Of a stretch of 64,000 nt of DNA, positions 1 to 8,337 are shown one piece after another. Source of the stretch: Microvirga sp. VF16 (GTDB taxonomy: Bacteria > Pseudomonadota > Alphaproteobacteria > Rhizobiales > Beijerinckiaceae); contig NZ_CP069357.1 of assembly GCF_016864375.1 (NCBI RefSeq), positions 62,001 to 126,000 on the forward strand. Reading direction: 5' to 3'. Each line of letters begins with the position of its first letter. Positions within the stretch are counted from its first letter, which is position 1. The translations under genes and the position numbers were made by a program. The notes below the pieces were generated by a model. That model made no database searches. It saw only the letters and a program-made list of their open reading frames with translations, and was not told the origin of the DNA.

Positions 1-123
1 GAAGAGACTGGCGCCGCCCTCCGTCGCCTGCGCCGCGCCCGCGACGAGGTCAAGGCCGATCCCGAGCGCGAGGATATGCGCAAGGTGACGGCGATGCATG
101 GACGCCCCGCAAAGCTCTCCTAG
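1..123 (+). CDS. C-terminal end of a truncated gene
   Basis: An open frame enters from the left edge and stops at TAG 121-123, giving 40 basic, Arg/Lys/Glu-rich residues. Only the tail is visible, so the family cannot be told. The tail ends in RPAKLS. Confidence 0.4.
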   Translation, partial: EETGAALRRLRRARDEVKADPEREDMRKVTAMHGRPAKLS

Positions 124-622
124 GAACCGCAGCATGGCCTGTTTCTACTGGCGGGTAAACTCTGGGCCGCCGGTAGGCCAACGTGAGATCGCAAGGGCTG
201 GTTTGGGTCAGAACGAGCCCAAGAGCCGATCTATCGGAAGGTCCGCTTACCTCGGGTACCACACCCTTTGAGTCGAGCTTTTCTGTAAAAAGGATCCAGA
301 AGAGTCAGTCTTTTTTGAAACAAAGGTCAAACTTTTGAGGGCACGCCCACAGGAGAATGGGCCGAACTTGAGTCAGACATTTAGTTTCCTGAACATCGCG
401 TCACACATAAGTTGAGACCATGAACCCATAAGATGCGACCTAAGCGATGTGTCAGGTCGATTACACTAGGGTCTACCCGGTCTGAGCTTCAGACTTCCCA
501 ATAGCTGATCGGGGGTGAACCTGGTTCTCGCGAATAAGCCACTCGACCCCTCGCCCTGCATTGGCGACGAGCCCGATCTCAACTAGCGTGTCCCTTATCG
601 CCTCCAGGCTGAAGAGCGTTCC
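124..622. other. Non-coding stretch, nothing recognised
   Basis: About 500 bases without a convincing gene, RNA or hairpin terminator. Short frames on the minus strand have no ribosome site and no protein-like pattern. It separates the edge gene from the secreted protein that follows. Confidence 0.4.
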
Positions 623-1792
623 GTGAGATTATCGATCCGACTTGCATCCACCATTGCCGCCGCCTCCCTTTTCGCATCCACAGCAGGTGCCGGCGAAACT
701 GCCATGGAATTGGTTGAGGCGTTCCAGCAAACTCTTCCTGACACCCAGACCACCGCGTCTTTAACCAGTGCTGAAGTTCCCCTCATAGGGTGCCCCCAGG
801 ACGGACAGATGGGCTTGCGTGAGCCGCATTCCCTTCCAAAAACGGCAAGGCTCCTCATCCCCGGCGGAACTGCTCAGAGACTCGCCTATTACACAGCCAA
901 TCCATCAGGCCGCGGCGGCGTTCTCGGCCCAAGGGGTTGGTCCTGCAGAGCCGTGTCAGGGAGTGACGGAGACGTTTTATATGTCACCCCTCCCGAGGCA
1001 CCTGCGAACTTCGACGACCCCTGGATGGGACCGCAGATCGTCCGCCGGTTCTCGGAAGGCGGGACCTCAGGACGGTTTGCCGTCGCACGGGTCATCGCCC
1101 GAGTATTCCCGCAGGCCCTCTCATTTGCTGAAGGCGTCCGGGACGAAGGCATCGATGATGCGAACGCCTATGTCTTTGCACCCTGGCCATCGGACCAAAT
1201 CCGCCACCTGGCCCAGGATGTGGTGAGCTATAGAACCCCAGCCGGACAGAACGGGCTCGGCACGGACGGCGAGGAGCCGGTCCCGCCACTCGCCACTCGT
1301 GGCCTCGTATTCCTCATCGGCGATCCTGCTGTCGAGCCTTCCGTCCGCCTCCTGAAGGTCCGACTTTCTGGCAACGATGCCGCGCTATACCCAGCGATTG
1401 CCGCTGAGATGCTTGCTGCATGGACACCACCGGAGAGCCGGGGATCCCCGGCCTCTGAGCCGACGACACCCGGATCGGCAACGGCTGTTGCCCTGGTGAG
1501 CGAATTCTATGGAGCACTCGAGCGTGGGGATGGCCGAGCAGCGTCGGCTCGAGTGATTGCAGAGAAGCAGGCGAGTGGCCCATTCACAGCTCAAGCCCTG
1601 ACCAAGTTCTACGGCGCCCTCGACGAGCCACTCAAGCTGCTGTCGGCCGATGAAGCGGGTCCAATGCAGGTAAAGGTCCGGTACCGCTACCGAAGTGGGC
1701 GAAAGCCGTGCAATGGCGAGGCAACGGTGAGCCTTATCCAAACCTCAGACGGCATCCGGATAGAGAGGATCCGATCCGCCTCTGGGTGTTGA
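623..1792 (+). CDS. Secreted protein of unknown function
   Basis: The 389-residue product starts at GTG and has a Sec signal peptide: a basic start, a hydrophobic core near residues 6-18, and AGA at about 21-23 as the likely cleavage site. The mature part is soluble. A Pro/Ser/Thr-rich linker near residues 270-290 separates two parts. The second part (about 290-389) holds an EFYGALERGDGRAAS stretch resembling the start of SnoaL/NTF2-like or DUF4440-like domains, so it may be a small alpha/beta cone domain. The first part is not recognised. The protein is predicted periplasmic or exported. The next gene is convergent and ends 36 bases away. Confidence 0.65.
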   Translation: MRLSIRLASTIAAASLFASTAGAGETAMELVEAFQQTLPDTQTTASLTSAEVPLIGCPQDGQMGLREPHSLPKTARLLIPGGTAQRLAYYTANPSGRGGVLGPRGWSCRAVSGSDGDVLYVTPPEAPANFDDPWMGPQIVRRFSEGGTSGRFAVARVIARVFPQALSFAEGVRDEGIDDANAYVFAPWPSDQIRHLAQDVVSYRTPAGQNGLGTDGEEPVPPLATRGLVFLIGDPAVEPSVRLLKVRLSGNDAALYPAIAAEMLAAWTPPESRGSPASEPTTPGSATAVALVSEFYGALERGDGRAASARVIAEKQASGPFTAQALTKFYGALDEPLKLLSADEAGPMQVKVRYRYRSGRKPCNGEATVSLIQTSDGIRIERIRSASGC

Positions 1793-1827
1793 TGCAGACC
1801 ACTGGCGTTATAGCCGAGCGGCCTGCC

Positions 1828-2580
1828 TTATCCCTGACAGCTATGCGGAATGAACTGGTACTCTTTAAGCGGCCCGCCCGTGAGTTCCTTCACAATCGGC
1901 GAGTCGTTCTTTAGGTCAAACACGAACATCGATGCGTTCGAACTCGTCACGAACGGCAGACTGTCTGCCGGCAATACCGCATCGTCCGGATTGGCTTCTT
2001 GAGTCTCCCGAGACCCGGTTGCCTCTGCCGGGCTTCCATTCATCCACTCGCGGGTAACTGTATAGGTCTTCCCGGCCAACTGCCCTCTGACTAAGACCTG
2101 GCCGATGACGCTTGGAGGTCCTTTTCTCAAAGCACGGGGCCGATCTTCGACCGTCTCATCGGTCGGATCGAGATAGACGAAGTGAAAGTTGTAGCTCCCG
2201 CCGGTGGCTTTTAGCTCTTCCCCCTTCTCGGGATCGCGGAAAATCACCCGATCCAAGCGGCAACGGAAACGCTCTGGCAATCGGATCTCGACCGTTGGGG
2301 TCGCATAGCAGGGGATCCCGGTCAGAATGTGCTCGGCATATTCGAAAACCCCAGGGACATAGTTCTCGATCTCCTTAGGGTAAGGCCGATCGAAGAACGC
2401 TCGGCGTGCTTCCTTGCGCTTTTCAGCTTCGAGAAAATCGAGCTTCTCTAGCTCGCAGGTCGCTTCAACCCAACCGGGCTTGTAGCGGACACGCCCCTCC
2501 TGCTTCAGCGAGCCGGTTTGCCCATATCCAGGGGTCGTTTCAAGAATGACCGCCGCCACAATGATCAACACCCACGACAT
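1828..2580 (-). CDS. Secreted or membrane-anchored hypothetical protein
   Basis: The 250-residue product begins with a hydrophobic segment (MSWVLIIVAAVILETTPGYG) that fits a signal peptide or anchor. The rest is polar, with a Lys/Glu-rich segment near residues 45-60 and several beta-like stretches. No catalytic motif is visible. It is read towards the preceding secreted gene, so each has its own promoter. Function unknown. Confidence 0.6.
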   Translation of the reverse strand: MSWVLIIVAAVILETTPGYGQTGSLKQEGRVRYKPGWVEATCELEKLDFLEAEKRKEARRAFFDRPYPKEIENYVPGVFEYAEHILTGIPCYATPTVEIRLPERFRCRLDRVIFRDPEKGEELKATGGSYNFHFVYLDPTDETVEDRPRALRKGPPSVIGQVLVRGQLAGKTYTVTREWMNGSPAEATGSRETQEANPDDAVLPADSLPFVTSSNASMFVFDLKNDSPIVKELTGGPLKEYQFIPHSCQG

Positions 2581-2665
2581 CCGAACTCCGCCCCTGGCTC
2601 CTTAGGCTCGGATTTCATCATAACAGGTATTCGATCGCCTAGGGCTCAACTTCCGCGGAGATAGC

Positions 2666-2911
2666 CTACCGCTTCCGGCCGGCGGAAGACCTCGCCAGGA
2701 GATACACTCCAACAAACGCTATCCCTACGCCGACGCCCAAAGCGAGATCCGACTCGACTGTCCCTGTGATCGCATCCACCCGCGAACGGCGAACACCGCT
2801 TAATATATGATAGCCGCCAGTTCCCAGTCCCCCGGAGACAGCGCCGATAAGCAGCGCAAAGGCTGGGTCCGGTCGCCTATCTTGAGGCGGCTTTTCACTC
2901 ATCACCGACAC
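2666..2911 (-). CDS. Small two-pass membrane protein
   Basis: The 81-residue product has hydrophobic stretches at about residues 17-36 and 55-75, separated by a short basic loop, and an Arg/Lys C-terminus. This fits an inner-membrane hairpin. Start could be Met1 or Met4. It lies on the same strand as the preceding gene but 85 bases away. Family not recognised. Confidence 0.5.
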   Translation of the reverse strand: MSVMSEKPPQDRRPDPAFALLIGAVSGGLGTGGYHILSGVRRSRVDAITGTVESDLALGVGVGIAFVGVYLLARSSAGRKR

Positions 2912-3150
2912 CTGGGAGTTAGATTACTTCCGATACATATTATCTAATTCAGGTTTGTGGAATCTTAATTCGGAAACAAGGCTCCCATTCGGCCTTTCGC
3001 TACCGCAGCCCCAGGGAAGGCAAAGGCGAATGAGGCGTAAGCTCAGAGAGTGATGGTCTGCAGGATCTTTGCCTGCACGGGGAGCACTCCAAACCCCAAT
3101 AGTTTCATTCCTGGGCACCCAAACTGAAATTCTGCCCACACAAGAAATCC

Positions 3151-3197
3151 ACATCCCGAGTCGATGTGCACATTACGAGATTTCTCAATCCCCAAAA
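3151..3197 (+). promoter_or_regulatory. Leader with hairpin and CTCAATCCCCAAAA word
   Basis: CACATC and GATGTG form a small hairpin at about 3151-3169. The word TCTCAATCCCCAAAA follows at 3183-3197, fourteen bases before the ATG at 3212. The same 15-base word recurs at 19273-19287 in front of another gene. The role (transcript start, operator or RNA element) cannot be told from sequence. Confidence 0.35.
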
Positions 3198-3211
3198 CTA
3201 GAGAGCACAAC

Positions 3212-4375
3212 ATGAACGACAAAATCCTGGCTCTTGTCTCCCAGGGCGAACAGTCTCACATCGCTGTCATTCTTGCTCAGCGGACGCTGGACAGGCTGCA
3301 GTTGGAAGTCGAAGCCGCTCGCTCCGCCCTGATGGTTGCTCAGACCAACTACGACGACCTCGCTGTTTCAGTGACGGGTGAAACGAACCTTCCGCGTCCT
3401 GCCTTCGATGACATGATCCAGAAGCGCGTCGGCGCCCTCGTCGAACTCGGTCTCGTCGGAGGGGACATCGACCTCACGGTGGTCACCCCTTCCGTCCAGC
3501 CCGCAGCGCCTCTCAGCGAAGCCGCTTCCCTCGCTCCGGTCTCGTCGACGCCCGCACCCAACAATCCCTATGGGGATGACGTCCCCCGCTCCCGCTCGGC
3601 CTATCAGAAAGGCTATGACGACGGGATCACCGGCCAGGTGAAGGACATCAACCTTTACAAGCGCCCCTCGGCGCAGACGGCGTACTCGCAGGGCTATGAT
3701 GCTGGCGCCAAGGACAAAGAGGGTGAGCCCGCTGAAGAACCAGTGGTTTCTCCTGCTGTTCCTGGCGAGACGCCGGCCGCTCTTAATCCCACGGCGATCG
3801 ACGCTCCGAACAGCATTGAGGCTGCGGCCGAAGGCGGGACGGACCTGCAGGAGCAGGCCGGCTCCTCTCAGGAAGAGACGGTTACCGCTGCAAGATCGGA
3901 AGCGATCGATGCTCCCAGCACCCAGGCATCTGCCCCTATCTCCGATGGCTCGGTCCAACAGGACGACGACATCGTAACCTTCTCGCCTGACGGGATCTTC
4001 CTGACGAAGGCTCGGGACGAGGGCGCTCAGGCAGCCCTTGCCAATGAACCCAAGAGCACGTGCCCCTATGCTCCAGGGCCGCTGCGTCAGAGCTGGGAGA
4101 ACGGTTACGAAGAAACCGTAGACCAGCAGCTCCAGCAGATGAGTTCTCCTGAAGCCGACCTGAACCTGGCCCAGGACGCTTCCGTCATCGTTCTCGAGAC
4201 GGCATCTAGCCTTACTGCCAGCCAATTCGCGCATTCTGACCAGCCGGATGAAAGCATCTTCGATGACGATGGTCCGTTCGGTGATCATGCCGAAATGGCC
4301 GATCAGGTCACCATCGTCAGCGCGGACAACCTGGACATCCCACCCTTCCTGCGTCGTGGTGCCGAGGTTCACTGA
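3212..4375 (+). CDS. Acidic protein with two RMF/CrpP-like repeats
   Basis: The 387-residue, Ala/Glu/Pro-rich acidic product starts at ATG 3212; an earlier in-frame Met at 3164 would read through the leader. Residues about 130-167 contain AYQKGYDDG followed by AYSQGYDAG. Residues about 263-305 contain ARDEGAQAA, CPY, and LRQSWENGYEE. Both resemble the ribosome modulation factor/CrpP fold pattern (A..EG..A, NPY or CPY, W..GY). N-terminal residues 15-50 look helical or coiled. RMF binds ribosomes, but CrpP-fold proteins have other or unknown roles, so a ribosome role here is only possible. A strong terminator follows. Confidence 0.6.
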   Translation: MNDKILALVSQGEQSHIAVILAQRTLDRLQLEVEAARSALMVAQTNYDDLAVSVTGETNLPRPAFDDMIQKRVGALVELGLVGGDIDLTVVTPSVQPAAPLSEAASLAPVSSTPAPNNPYGDDVPRSRSAYQKGYDDGITGQVKDINLYKRPSAQTAYSQGYDAGAKDKEGEPAEEPVVSPAVPGETPAALNPTAIDAPNSIEAAAEGGTDLQEQAGSSQEETVTAARSEAIDAPSTQASAPISDGSVQQDDDIVTFSPDGIFLTKARDEGAQAALANEPKSTCPYAPGPLRQSWENGYEETVDQQLQQMSSPEADLNLAQDASVIVLETASSLTASQFAHSDQPDESIFDDDGPFGDHAEMADQVTIVSADNLDIPPFLRRGAEVH

Positions 4376-4388
4376 GCCCTAATGCCAA

Positions 4389-4423
4389 GAGCCGGAGCCT
4401 AACAGGCCCCGGCTCCTTTTTTT
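4389..4423. terminator. Rho-independent terminator between convergent genes
   Basis: GAGCCGG and CCGGCTC pair around an inner AGCC/GGCC stem, followed by seven Ts. It ends the + strand RMF-like gene and overlaps the 3' end of the minus-strand gene, so it may serve both. Confidence 0.8.
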
Positions 4424-4956
4424 AACCGCATCCACCAAAACCACGCCTGTCGTCGGACAACCAGGCTGAAGAGAGCCCAAATCCCGCGCTTTTCGGCTTC
4501 TGCCCGATCGCGGGCCGCGATCAAGCCCCTGGCGCTTGTAAGCCTTCCCTTACTGGCCAGTGCCACAAGATCAGGAAGGCTGATCGATACACCGAGAGGG
4601 TCTGAGGGCGGCGGAGCTTCAATCTCCTGTTTTGCCTGTCGGATGAGTTCAATCGCCCGAAAAGCCGCTCCGAGATCGACACCAGATCCCGCCGGCGTCC
4701 GATTGGCTGTCGCCATCAGCCTAGAGAGAAGATCGGGAAAACGCTCAACGATCAGTTCCCGATCCTCTTCTGGCAATCCATCGATGACAGCAACGACTTG
4801 GCCGCTGCCGCCATCAAGAACCGCCTGCTCTAGGAGATGAAGCAGAGAGCGTTCCCGCTCCCTGCACATCTGCTCGTGACGGACCAGGGCTTCCCGATAA
4901 TCCCGATCATGGCTCTCGTAGAAATCGTTCACCGGGTCCATCAGGTGATCAGCCAT
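4399..4956 (-). CDS. Hypothetical partner of the ParA-like ATPase
   Basis: The 185-residue product is mostly helical and charged. Residues about 15-50 are rich in Arg/Glu and look like a coiled coil, and there is an aromatic cluster near the C-terminus (RRQAWFWWMRLKKG). Its start overlaps the stop of the upstream ATPase by 8 bases, so the two are translationally coupled and probably act together. In Stb-type plasmid stability modules a ParA-like ATPase is followed by a small partner; whether this is such a partner is inference. Confidence 0.6.
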   Translation of the reverse strand: MADHLMDPVNDFYESHDRDYREALVRHEQMCRERERSLLHLLEQAVLDGGSGQVVAVIDGLPEEDRELIVERFPDLLSRLMATANRTPAGSGVDLGAAFRAIELIRQAKQEIEAPPPSDPLGVSISLPDLVALASKGRLTSARGLIAARDRAEAEKRGIWALFSLVVRRQAWFWWMRLKKGAGAC

Positions 4957-5824
4957 TCAGACTGTATTCGTCTACAGTTTTGGCAACTGCCAGATCATCG
5001 GGCACCAGCTTCGCCTCACGGAATGCGCTCACGGTCTCAGTGAGCCAGCCCGAAAAGTCTTTCTCGGCGGCCGATGCCATGAAAGAGCTGATCCCGAACT
5101 TCGTCGTATAATCGCGGAAGTCGAGTTCCTTCATAGCCTTAAGCGAAATGCAGTTGCCTTGGATCTTCTGCCACACCGAACTCTTGCAGCGCCCGAGTTT
5201 CACGACCGTCACGTTATGGTCGGTCACGAACTTCATCAGATCGCGGTACTCAGATGTTTCCGACAGGCTATCAAACTTGCCTTCGTTCTCATTGAATACC
5301 ACCACGTAGCGGGCAATCGGCAGGAACTTGCGGTTCGCCTCCGCGAGGCGGATCAGATCCGCGGCATCCACCAGGCTCTGTGCTTGAGCAGTGACGGGGA
5401 TGATCAGCCAGATCGGGGGCGCCGTCTCGAATACGCGGCCGGCATCAATCTCCAAGGCCCAATTCCAAATCGACGGCAAAACGTTTGCGCCGACATCAAC
5501 CAGAACATTGCCCTGCTCAAGTGCCTGGCCCAGCCGCTCCCAGTACTGGAGGCCCGCGCTTTCATCAGAGCGGATTGACGTCAACGACACACCGATGCCG
5601 AGCTCTTCCACGCTCTCTTCGCCTTCCAGGAAGCGGGCGAGCTTCGATTTCGTGGCGCTGCCCTCATCCCCGGCCGTATCCGCAGCCATCACCCGCAACG
5701 GCTGCCCACGCCCCTGGAAGATGTACTGAATGACCTGCGAGATGAGGGTCTTGCCCTGTCCGCCCGTACGGGTTCCGACAATGAAGGAAGGTTTCTGACC
5801 GGTTGTAAAAGCAAGGGTATCCAT
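4949..5824 (-). CDS. ParA/MinD-like P-loop ATPase
   Basis: The 291-residue product starts at MDTLAFTTGQ; the longer frame to 5887 has no better start signal. GTRTGGQGKTLIS at about residues 17-29 is a deviant Walker A motif of the ParA/MinD/StbB kind. AADTAGDEGSATKSKL follows, and a later WLIIPVTAQAQSL strand fits the P-loop fold. Such ATPases position plasmids or protein complexes on the nucleoid or membrane. The partner gene overlaps it downstream. It is not next to repC, so it is not a classical repA. Function in partition or mobilisation is likely but unproven. Confidence 0.7.
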   Translation of the reverse strand: MDTLAFTTGQKPSFIVGTRTGGQGKTLISQVIQYIFQGRGQPLRVMAADTAGDEGSATKSKLARFLEGEESVEELGIGVSLTSIRSDESAGLQYWERLGQALEQGNVLVDVGANVLPSIWNWALEIDAGRVFETAPPIWLIIPVTAQAQSLVDAADLIRLAEANRKFLPIARYVVVFNENEGKFDSLSETSEYRDLMKFVTDHNVTVVKLGRCKSSVWQKIQGNCISLKAMKELDFRDYTTKFGISSFMASAAEKDFSGWLTETVSAFREAKLVPDDLAVAKTVDEYSLNG

Positions 5825-5868
5825 AGCTAGCCTTTCGTGAATGTTTGCATCGTCTCGGGATGGGATCG

Positions 5869-6270
5869 CTAATCTTCGTCGACCCATGCCAACAGGTTCT
5901 GGAACTCGAGAGGGTTCTGTGTCTGATTGTAGATCAGCACATCGAGGAACTCGTGCGCCCTACAAACCTCAAGAAGCTCCGGTTTCGGTTCAGGGCACTC
6001 AGCGATCAGCACGGTGCCCTCGTCATAGTTTTCGTCCATATAGTGCCGAACGAAGATCCGCATTCTGCTTGGAGAGGGGGACAGAATTAACCGTCCTCCC
6101 AGCAGCGACTCCTCCGGCACATAATCGCCGAAGAGAATGATGGTGAACCGGCCATCTACCCTCGTCTGGATCTCGACCCGGTCTGTCACACTATAGGGAG
6201 CGAACTCCCGCCTGAGCAGCGGCCCGACAGGATCAGGCATCCCGCCAGACTCCAGAGCCTGAGCCGTCAT
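5869..6270 (-). CDS. Hypothetical protein
   Basis: The 133-residue soluble product is acidic at the C-terminus (ends LLAWVDED). It has alternating hydrophobic stretches such as GRFTIILFGDYVPEE and GTVLIAECPEPKPELL that suggest a small alpha/beta fold. It overlaps the upstream gene by ATGA (6267-6270) and lies 44 bases before the ATPase start, so it probably belongs to the same minus-strand operon. Family not recognised. Confidence 0.55.
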   Translation of the reverse strand: MTAQALESGGMPDPVGPLLRREFAPYSVTDRVEIQTRVDGRFTIILFGDYVPEESLLGGRLILSPSPSRMRIFVRHYMDENYDEGTVLIAECPEPKPELLEVCRAHEFLDVLIYNQTQNPLEFQNLLAWVDED

Positions 6271-6683
6271 TGTGGACCTCCGCTCGCTTGCTGGGCCTGA
6301 GCCGGCGCCCTGATACGTGTGCTGCCGAGACGCTTCATTCTCTCGACATGAAGCCGTTGGCGCAGAGCCAGGGCTGCCTCATGGGCACTCTCCCGGACAA
6401 CCTTCCAAAGCCGCCGGAAGCGGATATCGTCCGGCTCTACGGCATCCGAAGAGGCGACATGGGCGAGAGCCATGAAGTCACTCGTTAATCCACCTTCGAC
6501 GGCGGCGTCGGGCAGTCCGCCGAGTGCAAAATGCTTCGGAAGCTCTGACGTCTTCTGCCGGCGCGAAAGTGGCGTCGCATAAACCCGGTGAACGTCAGGT
6601 CGCCTCAGGCATCCTGCGAACATTTCCACCAGACGGCTGCGTCTTACCTCCAACGCCTCCATCGTCTCTGGCGTCATCAACAT
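6267..6683 (-). CDS. Hypothetical protein, first gene of minus-strand operon
   Basis: The 138-residue, Arg-rich helical product carries no motif I recognise. The ATGA overlap with the next gene shows coupling. Upstream (6690-6720) lie CGAATC and GATTCG in inverted orientation, a possible operator for this operon of four genes ending at 4399. Confidence 0.5.
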   Translation of the reverse strand: MLMTPETMEALEVRRSRLVEMFAGCLRRPDVHRVYATPLSRRQKTSELPKHFALGGLPDAAVEGGLTSDFMALAHVASSDAVEPDDIRFRRLWKVVRESAHEAALALRQRLHVERMKRLGSTRIRAPAQAQQASGGPQ

Positions 6684-6855
6684 CCATGTTCTCCAAATTC
6701 TCGAATCCTGGACAATTACGATTCGTGAAACGTCCTGCAGTCTATCCCGTGTTACCGCCCTTTAAAGCGGTAAAAAAGAACTGCAGCTCGTAAATTGCTA
6801 AACCATCCACTCTGGTCTAATTCATAGACAGCAACCCTATAGGAGCCATCCGATT

Positions 6856-7158
6856 ATGCCTTGCTTCATTATCAGCGCCGACGGTGAGAAGACCGCCCTG
6901 GCCGCTGCTCCCCGGGATCTTGATGAAGCCTGCTCTGCCTTGAACTCCAGCGGCATTGAGATTGTTAGCGGCGTTGATCAGTACGAGGGCGAGCCCGCCC
7001 AGATGATCGTGGACGAGGAGCACGCTCGTAAGAAGCTGCCCTTGAACTCGTCAGCAATCGCCATCCGTGATGCTGCTTATGCAGCTCGGGGGATCTCTTC
7101 GGGTGACCCTATCTTCGGCGCGGCATTGATCCTGACAGGACCAGACCGCCTGCGCTGA
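6856..7158 (+). CDS. Hypothetical protein
   Basis: The 100-residue product opens with MPCFIISADGEKT and has Ala-rich helices. It starts at ATG 6856 with an AGGAG-like site at 6841. It stands alone between divergent operons and is closed by a hairpin terminator. Family not recognised. Confidence 0.5.
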   Translation: MPCFIISADGEKTALAAAPRDLDEACSALNSSGIEIVSGVDQYEGEPAQMIVDEEHARKKLPLNSSAIAIRDAAYAARGISSGDPIFGAALILTGPDRLR

Positions 7159-7177
7159 ACAAGGCTACAAATAAGAA

Positions 7178-7208
7178 AGGAGGCGCCAGATCTCTCTGGA
7201 CGCCTCCT
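7178..7208. terminator. Bidirectional hairpin terminator
   Basis: AGGAGGCG pairs with CGCCTCCT around an inner CCAGA/TCTGG stem, giving a long hairpin between the convergent genes ending at 7158 and 7231. T-runs are short, so termination strength is uncertain. Confidence 0.65.
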
Positions 7209-7230
7209 ATTGCCGGGAAGAGAAGCCTTT

Positions 7231-7821
7231 TTAGGCGGCCATGCCTTGCTGCTGCTGCGCGCGACCCCGCAAAGCCTGCATTTCAGCAAACTTCAGGCGG
7301 CTCGAGTCGATCGCATCCTGCAGAGCCGAGGACATGGCATCACGCTGCGAGGCCTTGGAGAGAACCTTGACGTTCTCCTGCAGGACCTTGGTGTCGAAGT
7401 AGATAACGCCGCCATCCTTCTCGTGGAGAGCGTCCTTACCTGTCGTGTTCGCAGTGCGATTGACCGCTGCATTCATGTTGAATGCAAGGAAGCGGACCTT
7501 GGAGGTCGGCTTCTGCCCCTCCGGAAGCTGCTGTTTGGCCGCGATCGTCTTGGCCATCTCGACCTCGCTCTTCGCGTAATGCAGCTTCAGATCGCCGTCC
7601 TTGGTCACCACAGTCTGGAAACCAGCGAGGCTCTTAACCCCAGGGGCACCCTTAAAGTCCCGCTGGTAGTCGAGCTTGTCACTGATCACCTTCGCAGCCG
7701 CCTTCCGGCCCTCAAGGCCTTCGGGGCTACGATCGGACATCAACGCAGCATGCGAGGTCGCACCTTCGAGGATCTCCGAGACGGTGGGCTTCTTCACTTC
7801 CGTGTTCTGGTTGTCAGCCAT
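7231..7821 (-). CDS. Hypothetical soluble protein
   Basis: The 196-residue product starts at MADNQNTEVKKPT, preceded by AAAGGTG; the longer frame to 7917 is Cys/Trp-rich and non-natural. The sequence is Lys/Ala-rich and helical with a central beta-like part (SKVRFLAFNMNAAV) and a Gln-run C-terminus (RGRAQQQQGMAA). No family recognised. A perfect 10-base inverted repeat lies about 130-155 bases upstream of its start. Confidence 0.6.
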   Translation of the reverse strand: MADNQNTEVKKPTVSEILEGATSHAALMSDRSPEGLEGRKAAAKVISDKLDYQRDFKGAPGVKSLAGFQTVVTKDGDLKLHYAKSEVEMAKTIAAKQQLPEGQKPTSKVRFLAFNMNAAVNRTANTTGKDALHEKDGGVIYFDTKVLQENVKVLSKASQRDAMSSALQDAIDSSRLKFAEMQALRGRAQQQQGMAA

Positions 7822-7950
7822 TGCTGGACACCTTTGGCTTTGACCGAGCATTGGGCTCGGTAGGTTGCACAGGACGCACCCAGCGGACGAACCTCCACAC
7901 CAGGCGTACAAGTGCACTCGTCAGTGACGAGCAAAGGAATCCTAGCATAA

Positions 7951-7976
7951 GTTTTCCGAAGCACAATTCGGAAAAC
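7951..7976. promoter_or_regulatory. Perfect inverted repeat, likely operator
   Basis: GTTTTCCGAA at 7951-7960 and TTCGGAAAAC at 7967-7976 are perfect 10-base arms around a GCACAA spacer. There is no T-run, so it is not a terminator. A similar arrangement with GAAGCACAAGAA in the centre occurs near 14173-14198 beside the XRE regulator and repC. It could bind a dimeric plasmid regulator. Confidence 0.5.
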
Positions 7977-8033
7977 AGCAATTTAATGCAGATTGCAGAT
8001 TTTTATTGCGGGACTATCAGCGGCCGGTGGTCA

Positions 8034-8306
8034 TCAGCTCAGACCAGCGGCGCGTTCCACCGCCGCCCGCTTAACAAGAGCCCATATGCGATTGGCCCTC
8101 ACGCGAGGTACTGGCAGCCCTCGGCGGCCGCGACGCAGGATGCGCCCGTGGACACGCCGATAAGTAGGTCGAACCATTTTCCAGTGGACGCCGCAGATCC
8201 ACTCACCCCAACCTTGTTCGTGAGCAACTGTCTTAGCGACCGTTCGGCCGCAGTGAGGGATGCAACAGGGGAAACGGTCGGCCGGGCTGACCGGATCGCA
8301 CAGCAT
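8034..8306 (-). CDS. Small Cys/His protein of plasmid/phage type
   Basis: The 90-residue, strongly basic product has the pattern CCIPHCGRT, then ICGVHWKMV, then RRVHGRILRR, and ends with an NRIWALVKRAA helix. Two Cys and two Cys/His groups could form a small zinc site. I recognise this layout from short hypothetical proteins of alphaproteobacterial phages and plasmids; no function is known to me. It is not coupled to its neighbours. Confidence 0.55.
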   Translation of the reverse strand: MLCDPVSPADRFPCCIPHCGRTVAKTVAHEQGWGEWICGVHWKMVRPTYRRVHGRILRRGRRGLPVPRVRANRIWALVKRAAVERAAGLS

Positions 8307-8337
8307 TGTTGCACCCCTCTTCTCTGATCACCGCCCG

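Noticed and set aside
3368..4372. 334-codon minus-strand frame
   Set aside because: Lies fully opposite the RMF-repeat gene, has Arg/Gly-rich low-sense sequence, and runs against a strong terminator for the + strand gene.
6690..6725. tRNA-like TTCGAATCC-type word near CTCGAATCCTGG
   Set aside because: No acceptor stem or cloverleaf can be formed around it; it is more likely an operator word.
7210..7863. 217-codon + strand frame
   Set aside because: Opposite the 196-residue minus-strand gene, which has a good start site and natural composition.
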